Positions 23,734-32,089 of a stretch of 64,000 nucleotides of DNA are shown here, piece after piece. The stretch lies in NCBI GenBank assembly GCA_963989385.1, contig OZ022500.1, forward strand, positions 20,350,460-20,414,459, given 5' to 3'. The notes beneath the pieces were generated by a model. It saw only the letters and a program-made list of their open reading frames with translations. It was not told the origin of the DNA and made no database searches. Every line of letters begins with the position of its first letter. The first letter of the stretch is position 1. Source of the stretch: Ctena decussata. Its lineage: Eukaryota > Mollusca > Bivalvia > Lucinida > Lucinidae. Made by a program: the position numbers and the translations under genes.

Positions 23734-24576
23734 TTATTTAATTTGCCGCCTGAAATGTAACTTAATTAAAGTCTTTCCAGAGCTGAACTGAATATCTTTA
23801 CCAGTATCACCTTTGATACTGATATGAACTTGATCAATATAAGATTTTCCTACTGGAACGTAGTGCATGTTGACAAATTCTTTGTGTGACTGCTGAGAGC
23901 GTTTTGAATTCTCAAATGGTACAACTCTCAAAATAGGGGCCGTCACGTCACCAAGGTATGTATAATCAACTACATCTGAGTACACGTACAAGCGATTATG
24001 CAATATATTTAGGTCTACTCCATATTTGAAAGCATATGATTCGTTTCCAATGGGGTTTTCTGACATATCCGGATTAACTCCAAGAGCTTGTCCAAGTGAA
24101 GCTGGAAAGCGAATCCTGACCTGGTTTGGATTTTGTGCAACAACTTTTAGACGATTTGTGCTTTTAACATAAGTAATGCTGATAGAAGCATTTATTTGTT
24201 TCATTAAAGATCCATGTTTTGTATCTATTACAGATTGCATCTCATCCACCAAATGCTGTGGAGAGTTGTAATTTCCTTCAGGAAGAAATAATTTATATTC
24301 ATGACAGGCCTCTCCACTAGCACACAAATCCTTTGCCGTATCTATTCCTTGAGCATTTAATACCGCTTGGTCCAGAAATGACAAAAAGAAAAAGTTATTG
24401 TTTTCTGAAATATTATTGACTCGAGATGGTGTAATTAATTCCACCAAAGCAACTTCCCACTTTTCGCTTTCGATATTTATCGGGTGATCTAGTCTCACAG
24501 TAAAAGAGCTTTGTGTGTTTTGAGGGAAAGTTTTCAGAGAACCATCGCTCAGAAGTGTCAGATAGAAGTCCTTCAT
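23734..24576 (-). CDS. Candidate minor capsid (penton-like) protein of the element (280 aa)
   Basis: The N-terminus has the pattern FYLTLLSDGS, then FPQNT, SFTVRL and WEVALVELITPS. I recognise this pattern from a recurrent family of invertebrate transposon and Polinton-associated proteins that open with 'FYvTLpSn' and 'WEVgLvEi.yP'. The rest is beta-rich in character, with alternating hydrophobic residues and no membrane segment or signal peptide. A single jelly-roll penton or minor capsid role is an inference from element context and size; it could be another virion or adaptor protein. The gene is intact, is the first of the three minus-strand genes, and an AATAAA (minus strand) overlaps its stop. 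A TATA box lies about 112 bp upstream of the start. Confidence 0.6.
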   Translation of the reverse strand: MKDFYLTLLSDGSLKTFPQNTQSSFTVRLDHPINIESEKWEVALVELITPSRVNNISENNNFFFLSFLDQAVLNAQGIDTAKDLCASGEACHEYKLFLPEGNYNSPQHLVDEMQSVIDTKHGSLMKQINASISITYVKSTNRLKVVAQNPNQVRIRFPASLGQALGVNPDMSENPIGNESYAFKYGVDLNILHNRLYVYSDVVDYTYLGDVTAPILRVVPFENSKRSQQSHKEFVNMHYVPVGKSYIDQVHISIKGDTGKDIQFSSGKTLIKLHFRRQIK

Positions 24577-24687
24577 GATCAGGAGATGAATTATAACTCA
24601 TCAAATATCTTAAACTGCTTTGTTTTTTCTCTTGCTTCTTACTTCTCTCTGTTCAAAACTAGAATGAATTCATATCTGAACATCACA

Positions 24688-24696
24688 CTTATATAC
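24688..24696 (-). promoter_or_regulatory. TATA box of the penton-like gene
   Basis: Reads GTATATAAG on the minus strand, about 112 bp upstream of the start codon at 24576. It is the third TATA motif in the element, so each gene seems to be transcribed separately. Confidence 0.5.
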
Positions 24697-26031
24697 CGGA
24701 TAGCATTTTGAGTTTCATATATTATTTCACACAATTCTCATCAAAATTATAGTGCCACAAAAATGCAATCTTTATTTCTTGCATGCCAGTAAAGACAAAA
24801 ATATGCACTTAAAAATTTAGCAAGAAGAGTGTGCTGTACAGCACTATTTCTTCCCCGGTCGGTTACCCTATGCCTGGGAAGCCCTGGCGATTTGAAGCCA
24901 TATCTACATGATCACAAGTCCTGAATGTCGCTATGGACCAGAGACCTGCCAGCGGAGGTACCTTTTACGGAACCTTGGATGTTCCGACCCCTTAAGCCAT
25001 AAGGCTTCTACTGTTTCACATGTAATCGATAGACTTCGCATCTGCGGGCCCAGGCGGTATAACCGTTGTGCACACCAGTTCCAGTCCAGCGGTGACCGGC
25101 AAACCAGCAATATTAATATGTTAGTTCCCAATATATATACCTAAACATAAACCAGTTTACTTGAGACAAGATTGGACATTTGCATATCATATATCTTATT
25201 TCAATAAAGGTCATGTTACTATTTATAGTAACACATTTCAAAATATAACAATTAATTAGAGAATAATAAAATCTACATTTTGGTGTTTATTTTATCAAAA
25301 TCGGCCGAAAAATAACAAAGTTATTCAATTTTTCATATTATGGTGTTATTACAAGGGAGGTAAATCTGGATTGACTTTCTTTTATACTATAAATAGACAA
25401 AACAAGTAATAGCTTTCAGAAAAAAATGATAAAAATGAAAAGTGAATATGTGTATGGTATAAGAACTTTTGTTATGAGTATATTTTGTATGACTTTGTAA
25501 CTCTTAAATACAAAAATATAAGTTTGTCGGGGCATGTGCACTGCGCATGCGCGGAATATGGAGGGTAAGAAAACTGTAATAACTCCAGATTGCCTTGATG
25601 GATTTTCATAATTCTTTTTTTATTGGAAAGAGCAAGTCAAAACCTACCAAATACTCTTAAAATAAATTGTCACACTGCGCATGCGCGAAATATGGAGGGT
25701 AAGAAAACTGTAATAACTCCAAATTGCCTCAATGGATTTTCATAATTCTTTTTTTATTGGAAAGAGCAAGTCAAAACCTACCAAATACTCTTAAAATAAA
25801 TTGTCACACTGCGCATGCGCGGAATATGGAGGGTAAGAAACCTGTAATAACTCCAAATTGCCTCAATGGATTTTCAAAATTTTTCTTTTATTGGAAAGAA
25901 CAAGTCAACACCTACCAAATTTTGTTTCAAAAAAATAAACCACAATATGCATGTACAGAATAGAAGGTAGGAATCAGATATAACTGAGAATTAGGATGTA
26001 TGAGGAACAAGTGAACCCCTGGGCAGTTGGC
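24697..26031. other. Non-coding 1.3-kb arm of the element
   Basis: No convincing gene. 24855-25110 is distinctly richer in G+C than its surroundings ('gcgggcccaggcggtataac', 'tccagtccagcggtgaccgg'). A minus-strand frame of 66 codons crosses it but resembles nothing known to me. It may be a structured RNA, a remnant of a lost gene or a cis signal. 25540-25950 is a tandem array. Confidence 0.5.
25540..25950. repeat. 134-bp tandem repeats, about three units
   Basis: The word 'actgcgcatgcgc' starts at 25540, 25674 and 25808, a constant period of 134. Each unit has the palindrome GCGCATGCGC, 'gaatatggagggtaagaaa' with minor variants, and 'ttattggaaagagcaagtc'. The third unit decays toward 25950. 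Confidence 0.9.
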
Positions 26032-26912
26032 ATTGTAACAGTGAGGTTTTGAGATGCATTGTGTCAGTCTGTCAGAAATGGGACAGGGTAAGCCGATTTG
26101 TCTAATGTGTAGATGTGGACATGTGGAAACTCCACATTGTGGATCCACATCATCCACATAACCTCCACATTGCATACACATCAAGTCCACATCATCCACA
26201 TCAGCTCCACAATTTCAATGTGGATATGTGGACCTTCCATTTGACATCCACATCAGCTCCACAATTTCAATGTGGATATGTGGACCTTCCACTTGACATC
26301 CACATCAGCTCCACAATTTCAATGTGGATATGTGGACCTTCCACTAGATACCCACAAGTTCAAGCACACTGGCAGCAGAGATCTTCTCGTCATCAAATGT
26401 AGTAGTCGGGCTTTAGAAGGCTAGTAAGAAATAATTTCAGTCCAGAACATTAAAATCTTGAGATACAAGATTTTATAATCTCCCCAGGAACAAGTACTGA
26501 CGCTATAGAGTTATGCCTCTGGTATAGTGAGGCCCTGAGATACAGGACCAAGAGACTGATAGCAGACGCATATTACTGTAAAGCCTCAGAAATTGAACAG
26601 AATGAACAAGAGTATGCCACAGCAACTCATACCATCAACTGACGCTATAGAGTTATGCCTCTGGTATAGTGAGGTCTTGAGATACAGGGCCAAGAGACTC
26701 ATAGCAGACGCATATTACTGTATAGCCTCTTAAGACATCTCCTATGCCATTTAATATAGACTTTTACCCTGAAAAAAGACTAAGTTATTTCAAACTAGCC
26801 TTTTCAAGTTTACTAAAGCGGTGTCATCTATGGGGACTCCCGGCCCGAGACTGCCCCAGGCTGTGGACTTAGTCTCCGGCCGGGAGTCCCCATAGTGTCA
26901 CCCTTTACTACT
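26032..26912. repeat. Right terminal inverted repeat, 881 bp
   Basis: Inverse of 21096-21976. It contains the mirrored 52-bp repeats (about 26190-26350) and the GC-rich terminal stem-loop (26830-26892). Frames of 95 codons in the two arms translate identically, showing no change over at least 288 bases. Confidence 0.92.
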
Positions 26913-26918
26913 TACCTG
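26913..26918. other. Right target-site duplication TACCTG
   Basis: Identical to 21090-21095. The element end ...TTTACTACT abuts it directly. Confidence 0.9.
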
Positions 26919-27331
26919 TCTGGTTTTATCCAAAATGTTAAAGACCGAATGTACGTTGTGATCATGAAATTGTCCCGAAATCAACGTCTGAGAAAAATTA
27001 TCACACCCATAAATCTCGGGATACGCTTACCATTTTCTATCATCCCAAAATTTTACTAAGTTGATTTAAATCTAATAGGTACACTTTCAGGGTAGCCACT
27101 TTTTCATTTTTGACTTCTTACTCATTTGGATCAACTCTATAAAAGAAACAAATTCTTTCAAGAGTGGGCCCGATTTTCGAAAGACTTGGTATTCCAAAGA
27201 AGCAAACAGGAAGTCGCAAATGTTGTGTCTCTGTGTAAAAACTGGGAAATTGTGGAGCTGCATCCATACACCTTAATTAATCAGTTGTGGACCAATCCTA
27301 TTTCAACATTTTCTGTCCAGTAGAAATAATT

Positions 27332-27568
27332 GAGTCGCAACACGACAAAAATCAACAAAGTGGCATGTGCGCTCAGCGAAGACTCAGAACAGTCTGGACT
27401 TCAGCCCAGTTGGATCAGAGTCTTTGCTGTCGACAAAAAGGTAGCTTAGACCCATAGCTACCTTTTTAGCGCACAGCAAAGACTCTGATCAGACTGGGCG
27501 ATGCCCAGGCTAATCTGAGTGTAAGCGTGGCGCTCATGCCTCATCACTGGTTTTGTCGTGCCGCGGCT
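27332..27568. mobile_element. GAGCCGCGAC-family palindromic MITE, diverged copy
   Basis: Opens GAGTCGCAACACGA and closes TCGTGCCGCGGCT, with a central pair 'ggtagcttagacccatagct' and internal inverted CTGATCAGACTGGGC / GCCCAG modules. Shares its layout with 29931-30164, 33705-33879 and 36476-36711. Confidence 0.75.
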
Positions 27569-28630
27569 AAAATTTAATATTAAGTCGTATGGCTACACCT
27601 CTAAAGTTTTCTGCCAGTTTTGTGATTTTCTGTTTGCTTCCATGGACAAGACAGCCCTTTCAAAAGCAGGTCTTCTTTTGAGGAAAAACTATTTACTCCT
27701 CTGAGAGCAAGTTCTTTCCTTTAAGAGTTGACCCCCATGAAAATATCAGAGTTTTCCCCGCTTATCATGTATCTATAGCTGGCGCAAATTGACCTGTCTC
27801 TTTGACCCCTCATTTAAATATATTAGTAGGTTCAGTTGATTTCACAGAATGGGGATGCATGAATTATAAAACAAACTTAAGGCCATCCTTTAAAATATGT
27901 TTGTTGAGCTCCAATGCAGACTTAGCTGGATCGGTAGGTTGGGAGGAAGTTTTTTTTTCGGGTGCCACAAAGTACTGGTTGCGACTAAAATGCATTTGCA
28001 AATAGTGCAGACCCGAATCAAAGTTAAGAGCAGTCTGGTCATGATCAACAGTGTTTGCCAGCTTACAATGACAGTCTTAACTCCGTTCAGCAGCCGTTAC
28101 CCAATTTAAAGTTGACAATTTACATGTATTATGATTAAATATTACCACATACGAAAAAAATGAAAGAAAGGCCACAAAGGCCAAATCTTGGATAGTATGG
28201 TATGCAGCAAACAGAATTTTTATCATGGCCTTACACATAACAAATCCTCTCAAGATTCACGAGCATTTCTACCAATAATGAATTACTTCATGCAATTTTG
28301 AATAGTTTACCAGATATACTTGCATAAACCTATAGACGTCTTGCCCATGTTAACTGTGGGCACAACTGTAGGAGGTTGGTACAAATAAAGTTTATCATTT
28401 CTCAATAGGACTTTTGATTCGGGCTGATAATGCTATGCATTCCAGAAGACATAATTCGTTTTAATCGCTTAATTGGAAACAGAAGCAACTGCAAAAGCAT
28501 ACGCCTCAAAGAGGATTCAAAACCTGGGCGGGGAGAGGAGGAATGGATGGATAACGTGCAGTTTTACTTCCTTTTAGACAGTATTAAGTCATATCAGGAC
28601 GATGGGTGGGTGATAATGAAATGCTGTGTG
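27569..28630. other. Non-coding intron stretch
   Basis: No exon or classified repeat recognised. Text near 27700-27800 and 29460-29520 shares 'tttaagagttg', 'gcgccagcta' and its inverse, suggesting an old inverted pair around 27770-29500. Confidence 0.4.
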
Positions 28631-28639
28631 CAATGGAAC

Positions 28640-28740
28640 CCCGTTTACGATCGAAAAGATTCCCGTCTCCAGCGGGACTCGAACCAGGGGCCACTAGATC
28701 AGCAGACCACCGCCTAACCTACTGAGCTACCGGGGTTCCT
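28640..28740 (-). mobile_element. tRNA-derived SINE head, minus strand
   Basis: The minus strand reads 'ccccggtagctcagtaggtt' (A box) and 'tggttcgagtcccgctgg' (B box) at tRNA spacing, starting at about 28738. It retains a near-complete tRNA-like clover pattern, so a tRNA gene was considered. No clear acceptor-stem pairing or anticodon stem supports a functional gene. A GA microsatellite follows at 28753-28769. Confidence 0.55.
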
Positions 28741-29027
28741 GGACGTGTGTGTCTGAGAGAGAGAGAGAGATGCAGTCTACATCTTAATAGCATGTTACCC
28801 AAAGTGAGAATACAATGTAGCAGAAGATACATAAAGAGATACAGGGATAGTGTATTACATCCATCTACGTATCTGGATATTATTTCAATGTCGTCATGAT
28901 TCATGATACGGTAAACTATCCCATGGGTGAAAAATAAGCATCTTAACTTATTCAGCATCTTGCCTCAACCTACTGCATGATGCTCGTGTTTGCAACGTTT
29001 TCATTCATCTAAGCTGAAAATTGAATG

Positions 29028-29030
<3 letters not shown>

Positions 29031-29074
<44 letters not shown>
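29031..29074. repeat. (TC)n microsatellite, 44 bp
   Basis: Uninterrupted TC dinucleotides. Confidence 0.98.
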
Positions 29075-29078
<4 letters not shown>

Positions 29079-29930
29079 CCAGCTCTGAAATCAAACATTC
29101 ATAAAAACTGATTATATGATAAGATTTAGGCGATTTTCCATACAGCATAGTTACGCGCCGAAACTCCTTGGCATTTGGAAATGGAAAACCGGCTTTATGA
29201 AGCAACATGCTCTGTAAATATCTAACGCTCTTTTCTATGGCGTGTACTTGATGAAGATTTCGGCCCTGAAGCTGCCATTGTAAATACATGGTAAAAAGAG
29301 TTTCGACGCTGAGGCCAACTATAATACGCTCCACGAAAACCCGGCTTTTGGATATGACAGTCATTCAATCGCGTAAATACGTGTAGGTGTGGTTCTGCTA
29401 GAAAGCTTTGTCTCCTATTTCGCAATGAATTGTGCTATTTTGCATATTCATGCATAAAGGTCAGAAAGACAGGTCAATTTGCGCCAGCTATATGTACCTT
29501 TAACTGTCTAAAATGTGACACTTCTTTTTTTATTGAATATACAAGGCTTTATATTAAGGTTAAAATACACTTTCAGGGGAAGCATCTCTGACATTTTCAT
29601 TTTTGTCTCCTTTCCCAAAGGGGGTGGGGGTCAAATTCCGAAAGGAAAGAATTTGCCCCCTTCGGGGCAATTTTTTCCTTTAAGAGTAGGCCTCTATAGA
29701 AAAAAGTGCTAACAGGGTATTTAGAGCAACATATTTCAACAGAAATTTTGAAGTATACCGAAAGTTCATTTTTAACCTTTTTTATAGGTAAATGTAGATT
29801 ACAACTGTAAGAGGTCCTTCTTTCCTTTAAGAGTTGGTCCCAATAGAGGGGGAGGCAGAACTGAATACGACAGAATACCTTCCTCTGAAAGTGTACCCAT
29901 TCGCCTATATCTATTTCTATACATGTATTT

Positions 29931-30164
29931 GAGCCGCGACACGAGAAAACCAACAATGTGGTTGCGTCCAGTGCAGATTCAGATCAACCTGGGCATTAAC
30001 CCAGTTTGATTAGACTCTTTCTTACGTGCTCAAAGGGTAGCTTAGGGTCTAAGCTACCTCCATGCGGACAGCGAAGACCCTGATCAGACTGGGCGGATGC
30101 CCAGGCTGATCTGAGTCTGCGCTGGGCGCACAACCACATTGTTTGTTTCCTCGTGTCGCGGCTC
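29931..30164. mobile_element. GAGCCGCGAC-family palindromic MITE beside exon E
   Basis: Starts GAGCCGCGACACGAGAAAAC and ends TCGTGTCGCGGCTC. It is flanked on both sides by ATTT (29927-29930 and 30165-30168), a possible target duplication. Long internal arms (GACTGGGC / GCCCAG; ctaagctacc) make it an extended hairpin. It ends only 14 bases before the coding exon, so the branch-point region of that splice acceptor must come from the MITE. Confidence 0.85.
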
Positions 30165-30178
30165 ATTTATTTCTTCAG

Positions 30179-30317
30179 ATTGATGGAACGGGTCGGATCT
30201 GCGGTCAAATGTCGGTTCCCACATTCAGGTCAAAAACAAATACTGTGCAAGTCCAATTTAGGACGTACTTCAAAAACATAAACAAGGGATTCAACTTTAC
30301 ATTTCACCAAGTGGCAG
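30179..30317 (+). CDS. Receptor exon E: second half of CUB domain 2
   Basis: Starts after tttatttcttcag in phase 0, as required by exon C, and ends GCAG|gtaaat in phase 1 (139 nt). The peptide begins Ile-Asp-Gly-Thr-Gly-Arg-Ile-Cys-Gly, aligning with Ile-Tyr-Glu-Gly...Cys-Gly of exon B. It ends with Val-Gln-Phe-Arg-Thr and Gly-Phe-Asn-Phe-Thr-Phe, the final CUB strands. The intron before it is the one that received the Polinton-like element. Confidence 0.85.
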
Positions 30318-30596
30318 GTAAATGATATTGAATTTTTAATTTCAAGCCTAAATTTTTTAGAATAAATCATAGATTTGAGAAAATTACACTTTTCTATTGT
30401 ATGAAATTCGGGTTGCATTTCAATTCAATTATAATTGGTGTAAACAATATTTTATTCAAAATACTGACATGTTATATACATACAAACATTTATCAAACGA
30501 GTATACAGTAATCTGAAAGGGATACAGAAGTAAGTCAGTGACTTTTTTAGAATCAATTCAATTATAATTCGAGAGGAGCATGGCATACATTTCCAA

Positions 30597-30822
30597 GGGC
30601 GTAGCTACGTATACGGCAAATACGCAAGTGCGTATTGAAATTTTGTCAAAATTGACAAAAATTTCAAAACGCACCTGCAAATTTGCATGCTGAAATTTAT
30701 AAATTAGACCAGATTTCAATACCAATTACCAAAGTGGCTGAAATACTAGCTTTCCCTTCAAGAAGTAGAGAATAAAACATGGCTGTGCGTATTATGAAAT
30801 TGCCCCTAGTTACGCTCCTGAT
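30597..30822. repeat. Uninterrupted copy of the 225-bp repeat
   Basis: Matches the two halves at 13451-13537 and 14941-15077 with few changes, from 'gggcgtagctacgtatacgg' to 'ctagttacgctcctg'. It shows what the 13.5-kb locus looked like before the transposon insertion. Confidence 0.85.
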
Positions 30823-31409
30823 TTCCGCCAAGTTTTCAATGACAATACAAACTGAAATTCTTTCAACAGAAACTTCAGATTTTCTCAAACAAATAATTAT
30901 TCTCCAGTCATTTTTTCCGTGTTGTGTATGGGAAGATGTACATGCTTTACCGCCGTTTTTCGAAAGGATCAACGGTCGTGACTTCCTGTTTACTTCCACT
31001 GGTTGACAAATCCTTTTCCAAATCGGGTCAACTGTTATAGGAAAGAATCTGTTCCTTACAGGAATCTATATGTGACATTGTATTTTGTTTAAGGAGCTTT
31101 TGAGTTTTGTGTTTTGACCTTGTGACTCCTGTCTTTCAAATCTTGTGTTTTATGTATTTGTGTTTGGTCTTTGCTGTTTTGGTTTGGAACATTATACACG
31201 TAGGGTCATGATTACTTTAAGCTTTATGGGCCCGTGGGCATCTTGTTTTAATTTGTCCCATTCCACCTTACAGCATATCCAGATGTGAGTCACCGCATCC
31301 GAATCTACACTGTTAGTCCTCTATGCTTTGAGTTCCGAATATGATATAGCTTGGACGTAAATTTTGTCGTCTGCCTTTTGGCGCTCTAAAGGTCAGTATT
31401 GACTTTCAG

Positions 31410-31603
31410 ATTCTAAAAGAACTTTTGGCGGGGAGTTGACAGATACGGAAGGGTCGATTTATCTTTCTTCGACCGTCGATACATTTAACCTTGAATGCCT
31501 CTGGACGGTGACGGCAGACATAAACCACGTGATCAAGTTTACGGTACTCGGAATAGTTCTATCACCATTATACGAAGATGAAAGAGGGCTTGATAAATTT
31601 CAG
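31410..31603 (+). CDS. Receptor exon F: first half of CUB domain 3
   Basis: Starts after ttgactttcag in phase 1 and ends CAG|gtgggt in phase 0, 194 nt. It encodes Phe-Gly-Gly-Glu-Leu, then Leu-Glu-Cys-Leu-Trp-Thr-Val (the C-x-W motif) and Glu-Asp-Glu at the end. The first CUB cysteine, which precedes Gly-Gly in exon A, is a Phe here, so the first disulfide of a canonical CUB cannot form. Same phases and domain break as exons A and C. Confidence 0.8.
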
Positions 31604-31615
31604 GTGGGTCTAATA

Positions 31616-31693
31616 CCTGGCAGGCACATGATTTCATGAAGACGTCGCATTGACGTAAGTACGACATCATTTCGACGCCATGCGCCCGCTGGG
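31616..31693. mobile_element. CCCAGCAGG/GACGTC-type MITE, short copy behind the exon F donor
   Basis: Begins CCTGGCAGGCAC and ends GCGCCCGCTGGG, with TA on both sides (31614-31615 and 31694-31695) and GACGTC/ACGTCG motifs inside. It starts 12 bases after exon F. A second end-like motif near 31770 suggests a nested or duplicated copy. Confidence 0.6.
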
Positions 31694-31801
31694 TAGATAC
31701 AAGAGCGTCGACACTTAGACGTCATTTCACATGATCGACGTTGATATGACGCTGTATCAACGTTGTATGGCCGCTGGGGGCATAATACTATAATCGAAAA
31801 A

Positions 31802-32053
31802 TAAAAGGTGAAGGTGAAGGTTTCTCGTAAACTTGTGGCCGTAGGGGCAGTAGGGGTTTAAGGTCCATCGATCTTGGGCACAACATATGAAAGGTGGAGC
31901 CCATCCCTCTCCTTTTGCTGTCTTATCCTTCCCTGATTCGAAAAAGGTACCCATTTACTGCTGGGTTGACAGAGTTTTCCAGTCGCCGGCTGGTCCACCT
32001 GCGACCCTCTGCACCATAAACGAGCTTCTCTAACCACTCAACCACGGCGCCTT
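31802..32053 (-). mobile_element. tRNA-derived SINE, minus strand
   Basis: On the minus strand it opens 'ggcgccgtggttgagtggtt', an A-box-bearing tRNA-like head, with a weak B-box region ('ggtcgcaggtgg'). The body is shared with 2622-2860. GAAGGT repeats at the left edge (31806-31822) form its tail. Confidence 0.65.
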
Positions 32054-32089
32054 AAAACAAGAGAAGACCCCATTTTGTTCAAGAAACAG

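Larger units (their letters stand above)
21096..26912. mobile_element. Mini Polinton/Maverick-like element, 5817 bp, complete
   Basis: The element starts AGTAGTAAAGGGTGAC and ends with its exact inverse. It has 881-bp terminal inverted repeats, a perfect 6-bp target duplication, and three minus-strand genes occupying 22235-24576, each with its own TATA box. Long inverted repeats, a 5'-AG start and 6-bp duplications are known Polinton traits. Full Polintons are usually 15-20 kb and carry DNA polymerase B, a retrovirus-type integrase, a protease, an ATPase and capsid genes. None of these is visible except a candidate minor-capsid-type protein. It is therefore probably a non-autonomous or satellite form mobilised in trans. 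The two arms encode an identical 95-residue frame, so insertion looks recent. Confidence 0.85.

Noticed and set aside
28640..28740. Possible functional tRNA gene on the minus strand
   Set aside because: A and B boxes are present, but I could not pair a proper acceptor stem and anticodon stem. Similar heads occur on SINEs in this window.
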